Origin: an uncultured Muribaculaceae bacterium
Lineage (GTDB): Bacteria > Bacteroidota > Bacteroidia > Bacteroidales > Muribaculaceae
Length of the DNA: 14,849 bases
Reading direction: 5' to 3'
NCBI GenBank assembly: GCA_905207535.1
Contig: CAJLLX010000044.1
Coordinates: 1 to 14,849 of the forward strand
Under the pieces are notes generated by a model. The model did no database searches. It was given only the letters and a program-made list of their open reading frames with translations, and was not told the origin of the DNA. Position 1 is the first letter of the stretch. Every line of letters begins with the position of its first letter. Positions 7,141 through 12,877 of this stretch are shown here, piece after piece. The position numbers and the translations under genes are program-made.

Positions 7141-7278
7141 AAAGTCATTGTAATCCCCGGATAGTGCCTATTGACCCTAAAATATCTGCTGCCATGGGTT
7201 GACACAATTTGTTGCGTTGCGTGTTGTATTAGAAAAACAAAAGGTCGGGGTCAATGTTCACCTTTGCGACATTCGTCG

Positions 7279-7286
7279 TATATTTG
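7279..7286 (+). promoter_or_regulatory. -7 element for the nitroreductase gene
   Basis: TATATTTG is a perfect -7 match, 42 bases before the chosen ATG at 7329. A TTTG occurs only 12 bases upstream and nothing fits the -33 at 19-21 bases, so the promoter is incomplete by consensus. The element lies inside the longer reading frame that opens at 7254, which argues for the later start. Farther upstream, ATTGACCC (7170-7177) and GGGTCAAT (7248-7255) form a widely spaced inverted repeat. Confidence 0.5.
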
Positions 7287-7328
7287 CAGGAGAATGAACC
7301 CGTAAGAAACAATTTAAAGTCTAAGCAT

Positions 7329-8012
7329 ATGCGTATTACGAACTTAATGAAGACGGCAGTTGTTGCTACTATAGCAATGTTAGCTGCAAATTTTGATATG
7401 GAAGCAAAGAATATTAAGCTGCCGGCTCCGGAGCGCGCCGGCGGTATGCCTATGAATGAAGTAGTGGCCAACCGCCACAGTGTCAGAGTCTTCGACCCCG
7501 CCCGCGAGGTGGAGACAGCCAAGCTCGGTCAGGCCCTGTGGCTGAGCGTGGGCGTGAACCGCCCCGATGCAAAGCCCGAAAAGAACGGCCACGCCGCCAA
7601 CCGCAGCAATCCTACGGCCATGAACTGGCAGGAGATCGAGACCTACGTCTTCGGCAAGGCCGGTGTATGGAAATATGAGCCCGCAACACATGCGCTGACG
7701 CAGGTATGCGAGGGCGATCACCGCAGCCTGATAGCCGGCACTGCGGAGTTCAGCCAGGATTTCGTGCTTGATGCGCCCTACAGCGTGGTGTTCGTGGCCA
7801 ATATGGAGGGGCTGCCCGAGGGTGACCGCACAAGCATGATGGCGATGGTGGATGCCGGTATCGCCTGTGAGAACTTCAATTTGGCCGCGGTGTCGCTGGG
7901 CCTTGCCACCGTGCCCCGCGCCACAATGGACAGCGCTGCGATAGCGCGCCTGCTGGGCCTCACTGAGGCGCAGGTGCCCGTTATCAACAATCCCGTAGGC
8001 TACGCAAAGTAA
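7329..8012 (+). CDS. exported SagB-type nitroreductase
   Basis: This 227-residue FMN-dependent nitroreductase-fold protein carries a cleavable-looking signal peptide (MKTAVVATIAMLAAN at residues 7-21, no lipobox cysteine), so it probably acts in the periplasm. Visible signatures are NRHSVRVFDP (48-57), LWLSVGVNRPD (70-80), the SagB-like EIETYVFGKAGVWKYEP stretch (102-118), and AGIACENFNLAAVSLGLATV (176-195). The C-terminus is NPVGYAK. The frame is open back to 7254, but the ATG at 7329 is chosen because the -7 element sits inside the extension and the shorter form begins with the signal sequence. It has its own promoter and seems unrelated to hexuronate use. Its substrate is unknown. Confidence 0.85.
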   Translation: MRITNLMKTAVVATIAMLAANFDMEAKNIKLPAPERAGGMPMNEVVANRHSVRVFDPAREVETAKLGQALWLSVGVNRPDAKPEKNGHAANRSNPTAMNWQEIETYVFGKAGVWKYEPATHALTQVCEGDHRSLIAGTAEFSQDFVLDAPYSVVFVANMEGLPEGDRTSMMAMVDAGIACENFNLAAVSLGLATVPRATMDSAAIARLLGLTEAQVPVINNPVGYAK

Positions 8013-8031
8013 CTCATTGAGACAGATACAG

Positions 8032-8076
8032 CAACCGGCGTGTCGGTGGCCTTGAGGGCCGCCGACACGCCGGTTG
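8032..8076. terminator. bidirectional hairpin between convergent genes
   Basis: CAACCGGCGTGTCGGTGGCC (8032-8051) pairs with positions 8057-8076 through 20 bases with a single G·T wobble, closing on TTGAG. It lies 20 bases after the nitroreductase stop and 23 bases after the end of the converging small ORF. The T tract is poor on both sides, so this is a strong hairpin that probably ends transcription both ways rather than a canonical terminator. Confidence 0.7.
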
Positions 8077-8098
8077 GCGTTTATGTGCTGTCGGATGG

Positions 8099-8233
8099 TT
8101 ACTTTATGACGGTCAAAGCGCCGCTGCGGATGTAGAGGCCCGGGGCGGGATTGGTGACGGGGCGCCCCTGAAGGTCGTAGAGCGTATCGTCGGCCGAGAG
8201 GGCGAGCAGGAGCGGAAGTAGATGCTTTTTCAA
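8099..8233 (-). pseudogene. 44-codon signal peptide plus C-terminal sorting tail
   Basis: Starting at TTG (8231-8233) the frame encodes a basic, hydrophobic leader (KKHLLPLLLALSA) and runs directly into ADDTLYDLQGRPV, then NPAPGLYIRSGALTVIK and a TAA stop. The second half has the conserved layout of the C-terminal sorting-type tail of exported Bacteroidales proteins (DLQGRxV, NPxxGLYI, xxVxxK). The cargo domain that would normally separate leader and tail is missing. The frame is clean, so it may be an in-frame deletion remnant whose ATG became TTG, or a genuine miniature secreted peptide. A -7 element TATCTTTG lies 36 bases upstream. It follows the uxuB operon terminator on the same strand. 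I call it a probable relic. Confidence 0.55.
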
Positions 8234-8268
8234 AGGGTAATGTTCTATGATTGTGGTAAATAATGCCA

Positions 8269-8276
8269 CAAAGATA
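8269..8276 (-). promoter_or_regulatory. -7 element upstream of the sorting-tail ORF
   Basis: TATCTTTG on the minus strand fits the Bacteroidetes -7 element and would start transcription near 8262, about 30 bases before the TTG start. TTG occurs only 12 bases upstream and no -33 is found at 19-21 bases, so strength is doubtful. Confidence 0.45.
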
Positions 8277-8289
8277 CGAAAAGATTCTC

Positions 8290-8332
8290 AAAAAGTTAGC
8301 GCCGACCTCCCGGCGAGGGAAATTGGCGCTAA
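8290..8332 (-). terminator. terminator of the kdgK-kdgA-uxuA-uxuB operon
   Basis: Read on the minus strand, TTAGCGCC (8325-8332) and GGCGCTAA (8296-8303) form the outer stem. A nested CCTC/GAGG stem closes over GCCGG. A C and TTTTT follow. It begins 23 bases after the uxuB stop and is well placed to end the operon. Confidence 0.75.
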
Positions 8333-8355
8333 AATGTCGTAAAATTAGGGGTTTA

Positions 8356-9168
<813 letters not shown>

Positions 9169-9184
9169 TGTTGATTTACAGGTA

Positions 9185-10372
9185 TTAGTTTGCATTACAG
9201 GTTTCAGCCGGCGCTTCGGGCGCGTTGACGGCGGCCATGATGCCCGACACCATGCCCAGGGCGAGCATGCGCCCGTGGAAGGAGTATCCGGCATTGTAGC
9301 CCAGTTTTTCATCGCCGAGCATCAGCGGGGCGTGGTCCACGCGCATCGGCACTCCGGGGCGCTCCTTCTCGAAGATGCGCACCACCTCCACCAGGCGCGG
9401 ATCGAGATGCGACGACTCCTTGAAGTCGCCGTTGGGCATCACGCGGCATATGCGGGCGTGCACGAAGTGGGTGCGGGAGGCATATTTGCGGGCCAGGGCC
9501 ACCACATCGTTGTGCGCTCCGGCGCTGAGCGAGCCGCAGCAGAAGGTGAGGCCGTTGTGCGGGTCGGGCACGGCGTCGAGGAAGGCGCGGATGTCGGCGT
9601 CGCAGGTGACGATGCGGGGGAGGCCGAGGATCTGCAGCGGCGGGTCGTCGGGGTGCACGCACATGTTGATGTCGTACTTATTGCACACGGGCATGATGGC
9701 GCGCAGGAAGTAGGCCATATTATCGCGCAGCTTGTCGGCGTCGATGCCGTCGTAGAGGGCGAGGAGCTGGCGGAACTTCTCCACCGGGTCGAGGTCGTGC
9801 TCGGAGATGTTGCCGTTGACAAATCCCTGGGTCTTGACGATGATATTCTCCACCAGCCGGCGCTCGGCCTCCTTGTCCATCCGGGCCTTTAGGGCCTCCA
9901 CGCGGGCGAGGGTGGCCTCGTCGTAGTCCTTGGCGGCGTCTTTGCGGCCGAGGATGTAGATGTCGAAGTAGGCGAACTCGGCGCGGTTGAAGTAGAGGTT
10001 TGAGGTGCCGTCGGGGTTGGGGTAGGTGAGGTCGGTGCGGGCCCAGTCGAGCACGGGCATGAAGTTGTAGCAGATGGTGCGCACACCGGCTTTGCCGAGG
10101 TTTTCGAGGCTGACGATGTATTTCTCAATCAGCTCGTCGCGGTCGGGTCCGGCATATTTGATCGATTCGCTCACCGGCAGACTCTCCACCACCGACCATC
10201 GCAGGCCGTGGGCCTCGATGTAGTCTTTCATCTTGTTCACCTCCTCGAAGGTCCAGATCTCGCCGTTGGGGATGTGATGGAGCGCGGTGACGATACCTTC
10301 CACCCCTATCTGGCGGAGCATATCGAGTGTGATAGGATCGGACGGGCCGAACCATCTCCAGGTTTTTTCCAT
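9185..10372 (-). CDS. uxuA: mannonate dehydratase
   Basis: This 395-residue cytoplasmic metal-dependent dehydratase converts D-mannonate to 2-dehydro-3-deoxy-D-gluconate (KDG). Family marks are the opening MEKTWRWFGP, ALHHIPNGEIW (30-40), TICYNFMPVLDW (99-110), CVHPDDPP with H240, FCCGSLSAG (277-285), HARICR with H305, and DHAPLM with D346-H347. These His and Asp residues match the TIM-barrel metal site of UxuA. Length is standard. The ATG at 10370-10372 is unambiguous because the family N-terminus follows directly. It lies 38 bases after kdgA and 16 bases before uxuB. The last residues (NAPEAPAETCNAN) are variable in composition and probably not functional. Confidence 0.96.
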   Translation of the reverse strand: MEKTWRWFGPSDPITLDMLRQIGVEGIVTALHHIPNGEIWTFEEVNKMKDYIEAHGLRWSVVESLPVSESIKYAGPDRDELIEKYIVSLENLGKAGVRTICYNFMPVLDWARTDLTYPNPDGTSNLYFNRAEFAYFDIYILGRKDAAKDYDEATLARVEALKARMDKEAERRLVENIIVKTQGFVNGNISEHDLDPVEKFRQLLALYDGIDADKLRDNMAYFLRAIMPVCNKYDINMCVHPDDPPLQILGLPRIVTCDADIRAFLDAVPDPHNGLTFCCGSLSAGAHNDVVALARKYASRTHFVHARICRVMPNGDFKESSHLDPRLVEVVRIFEKERPGVPMRVDHAPLMLGDEKLGYNAGYSFHGRMLALGMVSGIMAAVNAPEAPAETCNAN

Positions 10373-10410
10373 ATCTTACTGTTTGATTATGAGACTGTGT
10401 GGGGGGGGAT

Positions 10411-11067
10411 TTATTTCATATAGCCGAGCGCCTCGGTGCATTTGGCCGTGATGTAGGCCCAGTCGGCGGCTGCCACGCGGTCTTTGGGGAAGAGCTTCGA
10501 GCCCATACCCACATAGTCGGCGCCGGCGCTGCGCCAGGCGGTGAGATTTTCAGCGGTAGGCTCCACGCCTCCGGTGACCATGATCTTCGACCAGGGCATC
10601 GGGGCCTTGAGCCCTTTGACGAATTTCGGACCGAGCACATCGCCCGGGAACACCTTGCACACCTCGCAGCCGGCCTCCTGGGCGTAGCCTATCTCGGTGA
10701 CGCTGCCGCAGCCGGGGATGTAGGGCACCTGGCGGCGGTTGCACACGCGGGCCACCTCGGGGTTGAACAGCGGGCCCACCACGAAGCAGGCGCCGAGCTG
10801 CATGTAGAGCGAGGCTGTGCCGGGGTCGACTACCGACCCTACGCCGATGGCCATGGCCGGACACTCGCGCGCGGCGAATTTCACCACCGCTTCAAACACC
10901 TCGTGGGCGAAGTCGCCGCGGTTGGTAAACTCGAAGCAGCGCACTCCGCCGTCGTAGCATGCCTTGACTACGGCGCAGGCGGTGTCGGCGTCGCTGTGGT
11001 AGAACACCGGCACCATCGGCGCCTGGTCCATCTTATTGAGCACTTTTATCTTAGAGAACTTTGCCAT
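10411..11067 (-). CDS. kdgA: KDPG / 4-hydroxy-2-oxoglutarate aldolase
   Basis: This 218-residue class I aldolase cleaves 2-dehydro-3-deoxy-6-phosphogluconate to pyruvate and glyceraldehyde-3-phosphate, the last committed step of the pathway. The general-base glutamate is E46 in CFEFTNRG. PGCGSVTEIGYAQEAGCEVC leads into CKVFPG, whose K138 is the Schiff-base lysine. MVTGGVEP (163-170) forms the phosphate-binding region. Length fits the family. It is second in the operon, 44 bases after the kdgK stop, across a tract of TTAGGGG repeats, and 38 bases before uxuA. Confidence 0.94.
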   Translation of the reverse strand: MAKFSKIKVLNKMDQAPMVPVFYHSDADTACAVVKACYDGGVRCFEFTNRGDFAHEVFEAVVKFAARECPAMAIGVGSVVDPGTASLYMQLGACFVVGPLFNPEVARVCNRRQVPYIPGCGSVTEIGYAQEAGCEVCKVFPGDVLGPKFVKGLKAPMPWSKIMVTGGVEPTAENLTAWRSAGADYVGMGSKLFPKDRVAAADWAYITAKCTEALGYMK

Positions 11068-11086
11068 CTTATTCTATGATGAATGA

Positions 11087-11111
11087 GGGATTAGGGGTTA
11101 GGGGTTAGGGA
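11087..11111. repeat. telomere-like TTAGGGG heptamer repeat, G-quadruplex motif
   Basis: The plus strand carries TTAGGGG, TTAGGGG and TTAGGGA in tandem (11091-11111), preceded by GGG at 11087-11089. The four G runs are separated by ATTA, TTA and TTA loops, the classic intramolecular quadruplex form. The tract fills the gap right after the kdgK stop codon. The G-rich strand is the template for the operon; the mRNA would be C-rich. Confidence 0.8.
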
Positions 11112-12131
11112 TCAGCGCTGCACGCGGCCGTTGGCGGCGCCGCCGGCGAGGGCCTTCACCTCGGCCTCGCTCACCAGATTGAAGTCGCCGTTGATGGTCT
11201 GCTTCAGAGCCGAAGCTGCCACGGCAAATTCGAGCGCCTCACCCTGGGTAGGCATCGTCAGCAGGCCGTGGATCAGGCCGCCCGAGAAGCTGTCGCCACC
11301 GCCCACACGGTCGATGATGGGGTTGATGTCGTAGCGCTTGCTCTCGTAAAACTCCTTGCCGTTGTAGATCATGGCCTTCCAGCCGTTGTGTGTGGCGGAG
11401 AAGCTCTCGCGCAGGGTGGAGGCTACATATTTGAAGCCGAACTCGCGCGCCATGGCTGCGAAGATCCCCTTGTAGCCCTCGGCATCGGTGTTGCCACCCT
11501 CCACATCGGCGTCGGGCTTGAAGCCCAGACACAGCTCGGCGTCCTCCTCGTTGCCGATGCACACATCCACATATTTCATCAGCGGACGCATCACGCTCTG
11601 CGCTTTCTCGCTGGTCCACAGCTTTTTGCGGAAATTGAGGTCACAGCTCACGGTGACGCCGTGGCGCTTGGCAGCCTCGCAGGCCAGACGGGTCAGTTCG
11701 GCGGCGCGGTCGCTGATGGCAGGGGTGATGCCGCTCCAGTGAAACCAGTCGGCGCCCTCCATGATAGCATCGAAGTCGAAATCCTCAGGCAGCGCCTCAG
11801 CGATGGCCGACCCGGCGCGGTCGTAGATCACCTTCGAGGGGCGCATCGAAGCGCCGGTCTCGCAGTAGTAGATCCCCACACGGTTGCCTCCGCGGGCTAT
11901 GTAGTCGGTGTGCACCCCGTAGCGGCGCAGGGCGTTGACCGCCGCCTGGCCGATCTCGTGTGTCGGAAGTTTGCTGACGAAGTAGGCATCGTGGCCATAA
12001 TTGGCGCAGCTCACGGCCACATTGGCCTCGCCCCCGCCCCAGATCACGTCGAACGCATCGACCTGCACAAATCGCTTGCTCCCCTCGGGGGAAAGGCGGA
12101 GCATGATTTCACCTAAAGTGATGATTTTCAT
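11112..12131 (-). CDS. kdgK: 2-dehydro-3-deoxygluconokinase (PfkB family)
   Basis: This 339-residue ribokinase-type sugar kinase phosphorylates KDG to KDPG with ATP in the cytoplasm. The N-terminal MKIITLGEIMLRLSP and the sugar-binding WGGGEANVAV (31-40) are typical. The PfkB C-terminal signature DRVGGGDSFSGGLIHGLL carries the GGGD anion hole and catalytic base D280. SCDLNFRKKLW (162-172) and IGNEEDAELCLG (192-203) are the usual KDG-kinase segments. Substrate assignment rests on these and on the operon with kdgA and uxuA. It is the first gene of the minus-strand operon, with a promoter element about 40 bases upstream. The stop TGA (11112-11114) abuts the heptamer repeat. Confidence 0.93.
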   Translation of the reverse strand: MKIITLGEIMLRLSPEGSKRFVQVDAFDVIWGGGEANVAVSCANYGHDAYFVSKLPTHEIGQAAVNALRRYGVHTDYIARGGNRVGIYYCETGASMRPSKVIYDRAGSAIAEALPEDFDFDAIMEGADWFHWSGITPAISDRAAELTRLACEAAKRHGVTVSCDLNFRKKLWTSEKAQSVMRPLMKYVDVCIGNEEDAELCLGFKPDADVEGGNTDAEGYKGIFAAMAREFGFKYVASTLRESFSATHNGWKAMIYNGKEFYESKRYDINPIIDRVGGGDSFSGGLIHGLLTMPTQGEALEFAVAASALKQTINGDFNLVSEAEVKALAGGAANGRVQR

Positions 12132-12171
12132 AAAATTTTGTTTTTTGTTGAAAAATCACCCAAATCCACCG

Positions 12172-12184
12172 CAAATTTAGCGAT
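12172..12184 (-). promoter_or_regulatory. kdgK promoter -7 with box shared with uxaC
   Basis: On the minus strand ATCGCTAAATTTG holds the -7 element TAAATTTG (12172-12179), 40 bases before the kdgK ATG. The 13-mer is identical to the one at 4145-4157 upstream of uxaC, and both are followed by a pyrimidine and GG. As at uxaC, no TTTG occurs at the -33 position. Confidence 0.55.
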
Positions 12185-12336
12185 TTCCCCCGACACTTCC
12201 GCCCCTCCCCTTTTTCCGCCCCATTCCCGCGATATTTAATAGATTTCTCAACAAGATAATATACTTCGGGAGCTGCGCTAAGCTGATTCTTTTCTCTTGT
12301 ATCTGAGAAAATTAAATGTTAATTTCTTGTCGTAAT

Positions 12337-12367
12337 TTTGCCACGTTAGAAAACAGTATTACCTTTG
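12337..12367 (+). promoter_or_regulatory. promoter of a small-RNA candidate
   Basis: TTTG (12337-12340), a 19-base spacer and TACCTTTG (12360-12367) give an excellent consensus match, identical in spacing and -7 sequence to the tRNA promoter. No long ORF begins downstream; the predicted start is at about 12374. Confidence 0.8.
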
Positions 12368-12373
12368 CAACAC

Positions 12374-12470
12374 AAAAGTGCCGGTGCAGACTTCGTCGCT
12401 GCATCCTTGCACTATAAAAAAAGGTAAAGTCGAGGCTGCCACTTTGTCGGGTAGCCTCGCTTATTTTTAT
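12374..12470 (+). ncRNA. candidate small RNA of about 97 nt
   Basis: The region lies between a strong promoter and an intrinsic terminator and lacks a convincing ORF. The 5' half folds into a two-tier hairpin: AGTGC (12377-12381) with GCACT (12409-12413), then GGTGCAG (12383-12389) with CTGCATC (12399-12405) around ACTTCGTCG. An A-rich linker follows, then the terminator stem. I do not recognise the family. It could act as a trans-acting RNA. It is less likely to be a leader, because the terminator is complete and separate promoter elements follow. Confidence 0.6.
12431..12470 (+). terminator. intrinsic terminator of the small RNA
   Basis: CGAGGCTGCC (12431-12440) pairs with GGTAGCCTCG (12450-12459) through ten bases with one G·T. 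A 9-base loop closes it, and CTTATTTTTAT follows. Confidence 0.8.
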
Positions 12471-12536
12471 CTCCTTATTCAAATTGAATAAACAAAGTTT
12501 AACATTGGAGTGCAAGAATATGGCACATTCAGCGAC

Positions 12537-12544
12537 TAATTTTG
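12537..12544 (+). promoter_or_regulatory. weak -7 element before the small hydrophobic ORF
   Basis: TAATTTTG fits TAnnTTTG, and its extension TAATTTTGCAGTC repeats almost exactly at 12724-12736 (one difference). No TTTG is found at -33, and a short CGACT/AGTCG inverted repeat surrounds it. The predicted start would be about 45 bases before the ORF at 12595. Confidence 0.4.
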
Positions 12545-12594
12545 CAGTCGAGGACTATATCAGCCCTCCTTGAAACTTCAAAATCTTTCGCTAT

Positions 12595-12672
12595 ATGTCA
12601 TTCTTAATTATGCTCCTTATATTTCCGGCTTGGCTGCTTCAAGCACTCAAAGACGGAGGTAAAGTTAAGTGA
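12595..12672 (+). CDS. possible 25-residue hydrophobic peptide
   Basis: ATG at 12595 opens a 25-codon frame ending in TGA. It begins MSFLIMLLIFPAWLLQAL and ends in a charged tail with Lys, Asp, Gly, Gly, Lys, Val, Lys. This would make one short membrane helix with a basic end, a form seen in type I toxins and small membrane regulators. A -7 element lies upstream and an AAGTGA-AA-TCACTT inverted repeat (12667-12680) overlaps the stop. A frame this short can arise by chance, and no family is recognised. Confidence 0.3.
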   Translation: MSFLIMLLIFPAWLLQALKDGGKVK

Positions 12673-12697
12673 AATCACTTCACATTTACCCGATTAG

Positions 12698-12731
12698 ATT
12701 GTGATTATTAGCGAAAAAATTGCTAACTTTG
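12698..12731 (+). promoter_or_regulatory. promoter of the methyltransferase leader
   Basis: TAACTTTG (12724-12731) is a perfect -7. ATTG (12698-12701) lies upstream with a 22-base spacer, slightly longer than ideal. TTAGC (12708-12712) and GCTAA (12722-12726) form an inverted repeat ending in the -7 element, comparable to the arrangement at uxaC. Confidence 0.6.
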
Positions 12732-12737
12732 CAGTCT

Positions 12738-12875
12738 AACAAGAACTTCATCTGTAAATGACCCGATAAATAAATCAAAGACATACGGCGAGAGCCGAAA
12801 CATTTTTGAGAATACCTTAGTAGTTGTTACAGGCTTTGGTCAGCCTTCAGATGCTACTGGGGTATTCTTTTTATT
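12738..12875 (+). ncRNA. structured leader RNA ending in a terminator/attenuator
   Basis: After the promoter, CGGC-GAGA-GCCG (12786-12797) forms a GNRA-capped hairpin. A 15-bp stem follows, AGAATACCTTAGTAG (12809-12823) with CTACTGGGGTATTCT (12854-12868), including two adjacent T·G pairs. It encloses a second hairpin AGGCT-TTGGTC-AGCCT (12831-12846). Five T residues follow directly, only a few bases before the methyltransferase ATG at 12878. This is either a free small RNA of about 135 nt with read-through, or an attenuator for the gene. I do not recognise a known class. Confidence 0.6.
12809..12875 (+). terminator. terminator-like stem abutting the methyltransferase start
   Basis: The 15-bp stem closes at 12868 and runs into TTTTTATT. 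As it lies between the promoter and the start codon, most transcripts should stop here unless the stem is disrupted or bypassed. Confidence 0.65.
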
Positions 12876-12877
12876 AC

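Noticed and set aside
9169..9312. N-terminal extension of uxuB
   Set aside because: The extension lies inside uxuA and encodes Trp/Pro/Arg-rich sequence; the SDR fold starts properly at MNELFSVKDK.
11268..12116. 282-codon plus-strand frame opposite kdgK
   Set aside because: Antisense to a PfkB kinase with an intact signature; composition is shadow-like.
12312..12515. 67-codon minus-strand frame
   Set aside because: It runs antisense through the small-RNA promoter and terminator and shows no protein features.
12824..12877. Upstream starts (TTG 12824, ATG 12851) for the methyltransferase
   Set aside because: Both lie within the terminator stem and add hydrophobic residues not expected in the family; ATG 12878 starts a typical MAKK sequence.
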